Positions 1 to 9,152 of a stretch of DNA of 51,032 bases are shown here, one piece after another; position 1 is the first letter of the stretch; the number at the start of each line of letters is the position of its first letter. The stretch is from contig SCFE01000075.1 of assembly GCA_004352715.1 (NCBI GenBank), positions 357,322 through 408,353 on the forward strand. Direction: 5' to 3'. This stretch comes from Hofstenia miamia. Its lineage: Eukaryota > Xenacoelomorpha > Acoela. Both the position numbers and the translations under genes were made by a program. The notes below the pieces were generated by a model. It worked only from the letters and a program-made list of their open reading frames with translations. It was not told where the DNA came from and ran no database searches.

Positions 1-1083
1 GGCTTTACATGTGTGGGCTAAGTCTGCTCTCATCTGTGTATTCGGATAAAAGAAAGTAAAGACATTTCGTAGGCTGCACGTGTTCGCTACATCTTTATAG
101 AAAAAGCTGATGTTGTCCACTACTTCTTGCTCTGATATCTCGCCAGGATCATTCTTTCCAATGCGCATCATAGTGACGATCTCCACTCTTTTCGTTACGT
201 CGTAGTAGCAGTACTTTTGTTCCCACATATCGGTCCATATGATATTGTTAACTCCTGAAAATAGCATGACTGCCCACGGCTGGCATTTCTCTATTTCATC
301 TCTCAGTTCTTGGAGTTGGATGTGTATTGCTCTCCCTCTTGTATATAACTGATCTGGGGTGATGTTTCCTTTGATGTAAATGCGTTCCTTATTGTTGTTG
401 TCTAGCAATATCTTTTTCGTTCTCTTGTAATCTTCCCATTCTGTCATTTCTACAGCTTTACGTTGTGAATTCACATATGATTTGTATTCATGTAGAAATG
501 CTTTTGCTGGTCTTACCTCCTTCAGGAGTCTCCATCTTGGCAGTACCATGGGTATTGCAATTGTTTTTGGCGGCGTACATAGTAAGATTTTTGTATTGAT
601 GAGTCTCTCAATTTTGTCATAAGTGCCTGTTGTGTTGGATGCCGTTGCTAAGCCAATGGTGGCATAGTAGTTCATTTTCGCTTCTGGGATTGTCTCCCAA
701 AATGATTGTGTTAGTCCCCGTTTGCTTAATTTCATTCATATGTGTTCCTGTATATCAATTTTTGATGTAATGCATTTGACGTTGACTGCGATCTGATTGA
801 ATGGCTTCAACAGTTCTTCCAGTTCTTTGTGCGTAATTGCCTCAGTAAACATTAATTTCATTGTTGCAACTGTTTGTTGTTCCCTTATTCTCTGGTAATT
901 TCTTTCTGCTATCTCCTTTTCTTTCGTTACTTTTATTTCTACCAGGAATCACTCATCGTCAGTGTCAATCCATTCGATTGTGCTATCTTGGCTTGTGTCT
1001 CCCCACTTTTCAATATTTATTCTATCAATCATTGTTTGTGTCTTTGGGGATAGTACCAACTGCGATGAAGTTAGTAGTAGTTC
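1..1083 (-). pseudogene. ORF3 C-terminal part of element A (partial, unknown function)
   Basis: Open from 735 to the window edge (245 codons), and open upstream to the N at 1084 apart from TGA at 949-951 and 736-738. The protein is charged, with phrases such as FLVEIKVT, IREQQTVATMKLMFTEA, AKMNYYATIGLATA, TPPKTIAIPMVLPRWR, WAVMLFSGVNNIIWTDMWE and NISFFYKDV. The same phrases recur in element J (32199-33182) and element M (39456-40405), so this is a conserved coding region and not chance openness. I see no signal peptide, membrane span or metal-binding cluster and recognise no family. The first TGA sits where element M has Lys. The second matches a TGA at the same place in element J and Ile in element M. 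The N at 1084 joins it to the upstream part with a large piece missing, judged against elements H and J. Confidence 0.8.
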
Positions 1084-1084
1084 N

Positions 1085-1484
1085 CTGGTGCCTCTATTCT
1101 GATTTCAGGCCACGATTCGTCTATTTTCATGTTCGCCCAAACATTCTGAATTTCTTCCAAATGCTCCTGGCGTTGAGTAATGCTGCACTTGATAAATAAT
1201 GTCATGGCTTTTTCTAATCCTTCATTTTGTTGTAGCATTTCCGCCGTTTTCATTTGTTGGAACAGATCTTTTGCTATACTATTGTCTATCATGATTCCAT
1301 ATATCTGTGCCCAATAATCGATTTGTAAGTCAAATTGAATTAGTTCAGAGATTGTGAACTCTTTCTTCTCCCATGGGAAGAAGTTTTCTGTTCGTAGTAC
1401 AATGTCTTTTAGATATTTCGGTGATTCCTCCAGGTTTTCTCTCATTACTATAATGACTATTCTTATCTGTTGTATTCTCGCCAT
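1085..1484 (-). pseudogene. ORF3 middle part of element A, starting MARIQQ (truncated)
   Basis: It starts at ATG 1484, directly after a TGA in the same frame (1485-1487), and is cut by the N at 1084. Residues such as FFPWEKKEFTISELIQFD, LQIDYWAQIYGIMID and FIKCSITQRQEHLEEIQ are repeated nearly unchanged in element H (28298 downward) and with divergence in element J (FPWKK, ELICLDLQIDYWAQIYRIMVD). A 12-bp in-frame loss (four residues) separates this copy from H near the WANMK phrase. The region is helical-looking and charged, with no recognisable catalytic motif. It may be a separate ORF reached by stop-restart at TGAATG, or the continuation of the upstream reading frame through the TGA. Confidence 0.8.
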
Positions 1485-2369
1485 TCATACTGTTTGATCA
1501 ATCTGTTTTTGTAAATGCTTGTTGTATTCCTTTTCTCTTAACACGTGTATGATTGTTAAGATTTCTTTGTCTAGATTTATCTCCGGAATCTTGGCTATCT
1601 GTTCCTTGTATGCCATGAGTGCTTGTGCCGTTTCCAATGTACAGTCTTTGTTAAATGTTATGTGAATCGTGCTTCTCATATATGGCCTATCGATTGTTTC
1701 ATTTAACTCCAGTGGATAACTGATCAATATGTTAACTTTGGGATGATTGTCTGCGTCTAGTAGAATTGGCAGATTGCTTCCTTCCATTTTGGCAGTTTTC
1801 CTGATTAATGTTTTAGTTTCTGGAGATAACTTCTCGAATGCATTATGCCGCATTTTTGTGGTTGCCATGAAATAAGGGTGCAACATTTCCCCGTCGATTT
1901 TGGACATTTGCTTTTCTCTCTCTCTAGATCTTACTGTATGCTCTGATGTTGTTTCTGAGGAGGCGTCTATTTGCCTTATCCGTAAAGGTAATCTGCTGGT
2001 GCTCGGCTCACAGTCCATAGGCTGTGAACCTGTGCCACTGGTGTCAACTGAGTTGCCCTTGAGTTGGCTATCAGTTACAACCAATGGCACTTGACCAGCC
2101 GTGGTTCCAGTGGAGATACCTTCAGCCTTGAATCACTTCCGGATCTCCATGGATCTTCCACCACTCACACCTTCCCCTGGAACTCCGGTTGTTTCACTGC
2201 CCTCGAATCAGCGAGGTGAACCCCCAGAAGGAAAGTTAAGCTGCAAAGAGGCCAATTGTCCGTTTGTATCTCTGCCCTTGAATCAGCCTTGAGTACTACT
2301 AGAACGCCTCTTAACTCTACGTCATTTATTGACCATCTTGTCATTCTCGTCCCTTCTGCCCTTGAATCA
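1485..2369 (-). pseudogene. ORF3 N-terminal part of element A with repeated in-frame TGA codons
   Basis: The frame from 2369 to 1485 contains no TAA or TAG but TGA at 2367-2369, 2322-2324, 2283-2285, 2208-2210, 2133-2135 and the terminal 1485-1487. The first 90 or so codons are low-complexity and rich in Ser, Thr, Gly and Arg, like a disordered tail. From about 1925 a compact domain follows (KQMSKIDGEMLHPYFMATTK, LSPETKTLIRKTAKMEG, PILLDADNHPKVNILISYP, PEINLDKEILTIIHVLREKE). The 3' 75 codons are shared with element H. An uninterrupted 201-codon stretch runs from 2090. The frame overlaps the end of pol in another frame, with an ATG near 2409. Function unknown. Confidence 0.65.
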
Positions 2370-4142
2370 ACATCTGGTTTGAGAACTCCTGTGCACTTGC
2401 CTCCTCATGTTTGTGGTCGGGATTCCATCGGTTGGTTGATTGCGCCTCACTCACTTCCTGAGTGGTTGATGCATCCTTCTCTATTTTCCTAAATGCAGTT
2501 ATTAAACCTATATCCCATATTTCAGGGTTAAATATAGTTTTATTTCTTGCAGCCCTCTGAGGTTGCACTCTCCTTTCCAGTTGTTCATTTCCAATATCCA
2601 CTGAGAATTCTTCCTCGAATTCCTCCTCCAGCAGGCTATCTAAATCACACATATCATACATAACCTCTTTGCCGTTAATTTGGCTCAATTTAAATTTGGC
2701 ACTTCCATCTATCTTCGTTTCCTCGATGTCTGCTGTTGCTCTTTTCAAATTTTGGAAGTGCAGTAGTCTGCCATTATCTAGCATATATTCATTATTTGGC
2801 AATTCTTGCGTTATTATGTGTGGTCTGGACCAAACTGTTTTTAATTTGCGGACTTGATTCGTGTCTGTTAGTTTTATTGGTGCAAATGTGTAGACTTTAT
2901 TGTTTACTTTGTGCGTGTGCCTGTAAATTTTTTTATTGTAGTTTCACTGTTGTCTTACTGCCGATTTCTTTGTGTTGTGGCATACTGTTTTGTGGATTGC
3001 TGAAATCTTTTTGTGTAATTGGTTTACATATTCATTGTTCAAAGCTTTGCTATGGTCGAAGTATTGCATTGACAGTGGTGTTGCTGCCTCTTGGCTGAAC
3101 ATTGCTTTAAATGGGGTGATTCCCATTGTTGAGTGTACCGATGTGTTGTAGAAATATTCTATCATCTCAATCACCTCTCTCCATCTATTTCCGCCAATCC
3201 TCATTGTTGTTACTCTTATTAATTTTATAAGAGTTATGTTTAGTCGTTCCACCACACCATTCACCTGTGGGTGGAATGCTGTAGTTCTTTCACTATCTCT
3301 AGCATCTTTGCCATTTCCTCAAATAGGCCGCTCTCGAATTGTGGTCCCTTATCTGATATGATTGTTTCCATTGGCCTGAATCGCAATATCCACTCCTTCA
3401 TCACTATTTCCACTGTGGTTTCTGCAGTTGTGTTCTTCATTGGGATCATCCTTGTGTATTTCGTAAAATTATCCACCATTACTAATAGGAATTGATACCC
3501 CTCATTATCTTTTGATAGTTGTTCCAAATCGATGTGAAGTATTTTGTTCGGTTGTGTGGTGATTATTTTTTCCAGTGGTGCTCTCTGTGTTGGAAATAGT
3601 TGACTATTATGTAACAAACATTTAGTGCATTTGTTGATGATGTCTTCGATTACTTTTCTTACTGCTGTTGTTATAAATCATCCATTAAACGTTTTCTCTG
3701 TTTGCATTATTCCTAGTTGACCTTTTTCATGTATCCGCCATATAAGATTTCTTTTGAAATACTCTGGTATCGCAATCTGATTGTTTTGTCCTTTGACGTA
3801 CAGTAACCCATTTCAGATTGTTTTCCACTTGTAGCATTCAAAGTAGCTTGCTGTTAGTTTTGATAGTGTCCTCTGAGGTCCTTTCAGTTTTCTTATTATC
3901 TCATTGAGGATTAGATTGTCCTGTTGTTTCTCTATGATCTCCTTTTCAGAGATTTCCTCCTTTATTATGATTGCTAGTACTGTTTGACCTTTCTTGTCTA
4001 CGTTGATCTCTGGTAGCTCGTCATATTGGTTGTGTGGTAGAAACTGGAATTGCTGCTTTTCTCCATCTATCTTTTCCGCGTCTATTTGGTACTCTGGTAA
4101 TGACGTCCAAAAGTCTGTGTTGCTGTGTAAGGTGCCCTCAAA
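2341..4142 (-). pseudogene. pol 3' half of element A: RNase H remnant, integrase and integrase C-terminus
   Basis: This is the retroelement integrase, which joins element cDNA to chromosomal DNA. From 4142 down there is a connector (GTLHSNTDFW, LPEINVDKKGQ), then the zinc-binding H2C2 region (HEKGQLG, CTKCLLHNSQ near 3610). The catalytic core follows with D in ILHIDLEQL, D in IISDKGPQFE and E in NGVVERLN. Last is a C-terminal module (NQVRKLKTVW, NEYMLDNGRLLHFQNLKR). In-frame TGA codons lie at 3813-3815, 3678-3680 and 2944-2946, where elements E and J have Lys, Ile and Leu. A one-base frameshift near 3290 breaks the core before the HPQVNG motif. The frame ends at a TGA at 2341-2343. Confidence 0.85.
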
Positions 4143-4547
4143 TCAACCATACAAGTTGTCAGCTCCATCTTCGTCTTCCAATGCTTTCCAAATCAGTCTA
4201 ATGTTCGATTTCACATATTTCCCAAATATCCTAATGTGTGACTTTTTTAGGTTTACATTCCGATTTTTTGGGTTGAGAATTGGAATTTTTCCCTTTCCAC
4301 TTTTTACTGCACATATGCTTGACGGCATTGACACCCTTTTTGTGTTTATTCCCTTGTTTTCATAGATCATTACATCAGCTGTAATTGCTACTTCTGTTCT
4401 GATCTCATACATTTTCCATTGATGCGGCTGCAAATGTATGTCTTCTTGTAATTCCAACGTGATCATTTTGTCTCTGCCCTGTTCTTCTTTGATCTCGATC
4501 TCTTCCTCTTTGACTTTGATAGCTCTATCTGCATAATTAATAACACA
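4143..4547 (-). pseudogene. protease-RT linker region of element A
   Basis: This 135-codon stretch follows the protease (KEEEIEIKEEQG, MITLELQEDIHLQPHQWKMY, RVSMPSSICAVKSGKGKIPI, ILNPKNRNVNLKK). It aligns with 35767-36190 of element E. In Gypsy elements this zone leads into RT. Here it ends at a TGA (4143-4145) right where the sequence jumps into the part corresponding to the end of RNase H, so the RT palm is deleted. The 5' edge is another deletion of about 75 bp relative to element E, which shifts the frame out of the protease. Confidence 0.75.
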
Positions 4548-4555
4548 CTTGTTTT

Positions 4556-4843
4556 TTATGATTGCTCAAATGTGATGTTTGCCACTCTTAGCAGCACCAC
4601 TTCCAATATTCCCTTCATATCGATATATTCACCAGATGCATTTATGAGTCTTTTGTTGCAATTGGTGAGATCCTCTCTTGTGAAACTTAGCTTTGTTGCA
4701 TAGTCGTCCGTAATTATTGAAGTTGCTGCTCCCATATCAATGGTTGCTTTTATAATTATTCCGTTAACAGATATTGTCATTGTGTTCACTGTATCCATGT
4801 TTGCCATAATCATTATTGCTGCGCGGTTTTTAGGAGTCAGCAC
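4556..4843 (-). pseudogene. Retroviral-type aspartic protease domain of element A
   Basis: This is a 95-codon frame with the protease layout: a short beta segment (MTISVNGIIIKATIDMGAAT), the active-site triad position, then SIITDDYATKLSF and a glycine-containing strand. The active-site triplet reads D-M-G, where retropepsins normally have D-S-G or D-T-G, so this copy is probably inactive unless the family differs. It lies six bases after gag, in another frame from the knuckle region, as expected for a gag-pol frameshift or a separate pol ORF. The 3' end is cut by a deletion. Confidence 0.8.
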
Positions 4844-4848
4844 TCCAT

Positions 4849-5932
4849 TTAGTTTTCTGACTCTTCTTCATTTTGGGGTTCTTTGTTTATTTCTCCCTCC
4901 AACTCTATTAAGTCTTCATCTTCAAAGTACTGTTGCTCTTCTCCAATCATGTTTATTTGTTTGTGGCACTCATCTCTTTTGTGTCCTTTCTTCCCACAAT
5001 TATAACATTTCACATCTTTTTTGCGAACCTTCTTTGTTTTTCCGTCTCTGGTTTTTATTCTTATCGTTTTTTCTTGTTGGTCTGTTTCATACGTTTTCGT
5101 TGTGTTCTTTAGTTTAATGTTGCTCCTCCACATTGGTGTTTCTCTGTGCCATGCTGCCTTCTCGTTTATCCTTGCATTGTTCTCAATCGTGGCTTGTATG
5201 TCCACTGCTTTTCTAATCATCTTCTCTAGTTTATCATCTACATCACACTTAATTTCAAATTGTGCCCATATGTTGTCAGGCATCCCTTTGCAAATATATG
5301 AAAAGAGGTCATATTTTGAATATTGGTTTTCTCTTGAGCTTAGTGTAACCAACCTCTCGACCTGTTGTATGTAATTGTGGATGTCATCTGTCTTCTTCAT
5401 TTTTGTTCCATTTAAAATTATCCTATATTGATTTTTGAAACTTTCATTTCCGTAGTATTCTATGAAGTCGCCAATTAGTAGTTCATAGTCTGTTTTCGTT
5501 TCCAGATCTAGCAGCAGATAATGCTGCGCTGCCGCTCCCGTCAAGTATAGGGGGAATCTCGCTGCTGCTGAGTGTTGGCTCACTTTTCATACTGCCATCA
5601 TTAGCACAAACATCTGGAGCCATTCCCCGAAAGTTGGGTTGTAACCATCTACTCTGCCATTAAATTTTGGTAGTGTGGCTTTACAAGGGATCATATTGTT
5701 TCCCACTTCTTGGTTTAGTATTGAGTTGTTGTATTTGGGTTTCATATTTTTTGTTGTCCCTTCTTCTTTCCGTAATTGTGTGGTTATTGCCTTTGTGATC
5801 TCATCAATGAATTTCTTTTTCTCCATGTCATTCTCATCTTCTGAAGAATCCTCCAATAGGTGATCATTGAGTGGTGAAGCCTGTAGTTCGCGTTCTTTTC
5901 TTCCTACGAACTGAAAGTTGTGGGACTGTATT
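4849..5932 (-). pseudogene. gag of element A (capsid and CCHC knuckle)
   Basis: Gag forms the retrotransposon particle and binds its RNA. From 5932 down: a KERELQASP segment, an acidic stretch, the Gypsy-type capsid (CKATLPKFNGRVDGYNPTF, FPLYLTGAAAQHYLL, LIGDFIEYYGNESFKNQY, VERLVTLSSRENQYSKYDLF), a basic linker, and one zinc knuckle CYNCGKKGHKRDEC near 5000, then an acidic tail. A TGA at 5587-5589 interrupts the frame where elements F and G have Arg. The N-terminal coiled coil seen in elements F and G is missing beyond the N at 5933. Confidence 0.9.
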
Positions 5933-5933
5933 N

Positions 5934-5937
<4 letters not shown>

Positions 5938-5966
<29 letters not shown>
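5938..5966. repeat. (TA)n microsatellite
   Basis: A run of about 14 TA dinucleotides directly beside the single N at 5933 that ends element A. It probably caused the assembly break. Confidence 0.9.
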
Positions 5967-5967
<1 letters not shown>

Positions 5968-7009
5968 GAATTTAATTTCAATTAATGTATATCCTGGCCG
6001 AACCCCCAAGAAGTTTAATTACCCTATTTGTTGACCCGACCCACTGGTCGACGCATTTCTTTTATGTTAAGAAATACAACGCATTGTACAAAAAGCGGGA
6101 ATAATAAATTTTTCAAAGAATACAGCGGGAAAATTTCAAAAGTTTCATATAAATTCTTTACAAAATCACTAAATTTTGCGCAATATACTGTTCTAACTAT
6201 AATAATAATTAACAATTACTAACATACTGTTTCTCAATTAAAAATTAATAATGAAAAAATCCCACTAAATGCCTTTGATTTTCTTAGCCGTCCCTCTAAA
6301 TGCACATCAATTTCAGTATTACAAATTTTAAAGGAATAATAATAAAAGTTCGGGATCGGTACCGGGACCAGGTAGCATTTAAACACCCAACCATGTCACT
6401 TGACTATTTTGACATATTAGCATTTTGGAAAAATGCTCCATACAAAACACTTTTAATCGATAATGCGACTTTAATCAATATGCAAAATGCGCCACACAGT
6501 CCTTAAGGTTGGCTGGTTTTCAATTACATCTATACTATTAAGCCGACTTTATCAAATTAAATTTGATTAGCTAATTCATTAGTTAGGCAAGTTGCAATTG
6601 CATCTTTGATGTCCAACGCCAAATGCAATACGCTTGATTAGTACTTGATTTACACTGTACTATTTGGGCATCGAAGGCTCCGAAACAATTTCCTAGGCCA
6701 TGTTCAGCTCTGCAGGCCTAACACTCACAGATAGACGCAGTTCCCTCGATCCCGCGCACATTAATGAACTTTTGGTTCTGCAAAATTGAAATAAAGTATC
6801 TTAATCCTTTTATTGTATTATACAATTCATTTTTGTTCAATTTACTTTCAAATTCATTATTTTCTTAATTCCTGTAGTTTTCAGTACCGGAACTAAAGTT
6901 ATCAGTCCGATACCAGAGACCGGGACAATTTTTTCTTTTCGGGACTGGGACTAAAAATTTGAGGTCCCGCAAAGCTATACCTGGGATCTGAAAAAGTCCA
7001 ATGGGGGAT
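5967..7009. other. Non-coding interval, nothing recognised
   Basis: AT-rich, with no convincing ORF, splice pattern or similarity to the LTR family. Two stretches rich in GGGAC/GGTACC-type motifs (about 6348-6378 and 6885-6950) resemble each other loosely but show no clear terminal inverted repeat. Confidence 0.5.
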
Positions 7010-7013
7010 TTAG

Positions 7014-8051
7014 TGTAACATCCTCCACCTGGCCTATTTGCACCGTGCATTATCGTGAATAACTATCACTCAATTAAATGGCGGGTGAGGATTTACCGAT
7101 TTAGTAAACCGCCAGACGTTTTCTCTCTGTTTAACTGGTTAGGTTAATCGAGTATTAATCATCATTGTTTAGGTGATGAAGCTGTGTGACATTTCCTCAT
7201 TGAATCATCTGTGGGCTACTGCCCGAAGCTGATCTCCACACCACAGTTCTCCTCCTTCATGAATGATTGACCAAGTCCACTGCACCATCTCAGCTCAATG
7301 GGAATTAATAATGTGTACCCTACATTAGCTCAGTGCATGTACTCACGTCAAGATGTAACTGACTAAAACTCAGTTTTGTAAAGTGTTTGTTGGATTGAAT
7401 AAGTAAAGCAACCGGGCATTGACACTAACTGCATTTATTTAATATTAAAGTAGCCATTCCCGTAAAATTACTGGCTTTAGAAATTAATTAATATGTTGCA
7501 GTTTCCTATACTTACATTTAATAACAATACATGTAAAGTCATTTATTTGGTCGATTATAGTCAAGTCTCCTACTATTAATAATAGATAAGTATCCCTAGG
7601 GTTCGGCTATCCAGCCATTTCAAGCATCAATTAAAATCTACATGTACAGATCAATAGTCAGACTAAGCAAGAATCGAAAAACTCCTATCCGTAACATAAG
7701 TGCTGTTTCATGACTGGCACAAGGACCCTTCGAATCGATCCCATGATGGAATCCAGCCACGACTCGACACAACTTGCTTAGCTGAACATTTTATTAAATA
7801 TCAAACCAGATAAATGAAGAATGAAAATAAAATAAACTCCGAAGAATTTATTGTACATCAATTTTCCTCTAAATTCTCAGCTATTTATTTTTCTCAGAAT
7901 GTACAATTATTGTAACTTGGTTGCATCTTACAAAATGAATAAGATAATTAACTAAATTTTTTACAATCATATTTCTAATTATATTTCATCACTATTAATC
8001 ATTTGACGCTGATCTCTTGTTTGCAGCTTGTTCCTTTTGGATGATGCTACA
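7014..8051 (-). mobile_element. Solo LTR with perfect target-site duplication
   Basis: On the minus strand it begins TGTAGCATCATCC at 8051 and ends GGATGTTACA at 7014. It is collinear with the LTRs at 19969 and 23777. TTAG flanks both sides (7010-7013 and 8052-8055), a 4-bp target duplication. No primer site follows the 3' end and no polypurine tract precedes the 5' end, so it is a solo LTR left by LTR-LTR recombination. Confidence 0.9.
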
Positions 8052-8214
8052 TTAGTATGATCAAATTTGAAGCGTGCTCAAGCAGTTAATCTTGTTGCTG
8101 CAGTAAAATTTTGTGCTATACTACAAGTTGCAATTCTTGAAATTTCTTTCCTTGTCTAATTATATTCTACTGATTGTGGTTAGTTTATCAATTAATAAAA
8201 TATTTCTAATGTCA

Positions 8215-8332
8215 TTACCATAAAATTACTGGCTTTAGAACTTAATTAATATGTTGCAGTTTCCTATACTTACATTTGATAACAATACATGTAAAGTCAT
8301 TTATTCGGTCGATTATAGTCAAGTCTCCTACT
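8215..8332 (-). repeat. LTR fragment ending at a single-N join
   Basis: Matches 7450-7572 of the neighbouring solo LTR. The N at 8333 is followed by a repeat of 8141-8211 (8334-8405), so this looks like an LTR patch inserted during assembly or gap filling. Confidence 0.75.
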
Positions 8333-8423
8333 NTGAAATTTCTTTCCTTGTCTAATTATATTCTACTGATTGTGGTTAGTTTATCAATTAATAAAATATT
8401 TCTAATATTTGAAGTGCTTTTAG

Positions 8424-8549
8424 GTCCGTTGTCCCGCCAGTGATAAGGGTAAAGTGAAGTTCTATGTGGAAGTTCAATATAATCTTCCCAATACCATTGT
8501 TCAATCAAAATGTAAAATATATGAGAGCTTAGAGGATGTAACTGACAAA
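8424..8549 (+). CDS. Internal exon of an unrecognised host gene (paralogue of the 49.5-kb gene)
   Basis: This 42-codon open exon is bounded by acceptor ...GCTTTTAG and donor GTAAGTAA. It begins VRCPASDKGKVKFYVEVQYN and ends LEDVTDK. The exon at 49463-49585 (minus strand) has the same borders, phase and pattern (VRCP, FY, QF/QY, PET/PNT, VTNK/VTDK). Sequence just inside the intron is also conserved between the loci (8550-8610 against 49405-49462), which supports a gene duplication. The next exon is 10065-10124 or its duplicate 11250-11309. Upstream exons are not visible. I recognise no family; the paralogue ends in a GPI-anchor-like tail. Confidence 0.65.
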
Positions 8550-8630
8550 GTAAGTAATTTAATTAAATGCAGTTTTTAATATCCAACTCAGGAAATATTT
8601 TCTAATGTTTAGAAATTTATATACTTTATA

Positions 8631-9152
8631 TTATTTAGTCTTTTTTACTCTTAAACCCCGTGCCTCTGACTACGCATAGCATGATTCAATTTGTTTGAAA
8701 TATGTTTGAACCCATTTAGAAACATTCAAAATTCTTTATTGCTTCTGTAAACTCAATTTCTTATATATACATGAACATAAGGTATGGAGAGAATTTAAAT
8801 TTGAAATTTTCAAAGGCGAATTGTTATATTTTCAACANTGACATTTCCTCATTGAATCATCTGTGGGCTACTGCCCGAAGCTGATCTCCACACCACAGTT
8901 CTCCTCCTTCATGAATGATTGACCAAGTCCACTGCACCNTTATATTATTTAGTCTTTTTTACTCTTAAACCCCGTGCCTCTGACTACGCATAGCATGATT
9001 CAATTTGTTTGAAATATGTTTGAACCCATTTAGAAACATTCAAAATTCTTTATTGCTTCTGTAAACTCAATTTCTTATATATACATGAACATAAGGTATG
9101 GAGAGAATTTAAATTTGAAATTTTCAAAGGCGAATTGTTATATTTTCAACAA
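8631..9152. repeat. Duplicated intron segment around an LTR patch bounded by single Ns
   Basis: 8940-9152 repeats 8631-8838, and between the Ns at 8838 and 8939 lies a 100-bp LTR piece matching 7189-7293. Flank duplication plus N-bounded LTR filler points to an assembly artefact. Confidence 0.75.

Larger units (their letters stand above)
1..5932 (-). mobile_element. Element A: Gypsy-like LTR retrotransposon, internal region, no LTR present
   Basis: Reading from 5932 down to 1, the order is gag with a CCHC knuckle, aspartic protease, the RNase H-to-integrase part of pol, then a long third ORF. Gag-protease-RNase H-integrase is the Ty3/Gypsy order. The copy is young: 1085-1560 is almost identical to 27890-28440. 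It is damaged by a deletion just after protease (near 4550), loss of the whole RT palm at the junction near 4140, a deletion at the single N at 1084, at least one frameshift in integrase near 3290, and a string of in-frame TGA codons. Its 5' side stops at the N at 5933 beside a TA microsatellite, and its 3' side runs off the window. Confidence 0.9.

Noticed and set aside
1-2369. ORF3 as a retroviral envelope
   Set aside because: No signal peptide, membrane anchor, cleavage site or Cys pattern in any copy.
1-2369. ORF3 as an orthomyxovirus-type polymerase subunit
   Set aside because: The size and charge suggested it briefly, but I found no motif to support it.
2130-2369. TGA codons as selenocysteine
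   Set aside because: Other copies have ordinary residues (Lys, Gln, Ile, Arg) at matching sites and no SECIS-like hairpin was seen.
2130-2369. TTCGAG-type repeats as tRNA T-loops
   Set aside because: No surrounding cloverleaf, acceptor stem or anticodon arm.
2736-3098. Plus-strand frame with Leu/Cys/Val-rich, membrane-like sequence
   Set aside because: It is antisense to integrase; hydrophobic runs come from reading A-rich coding DNA backwards.
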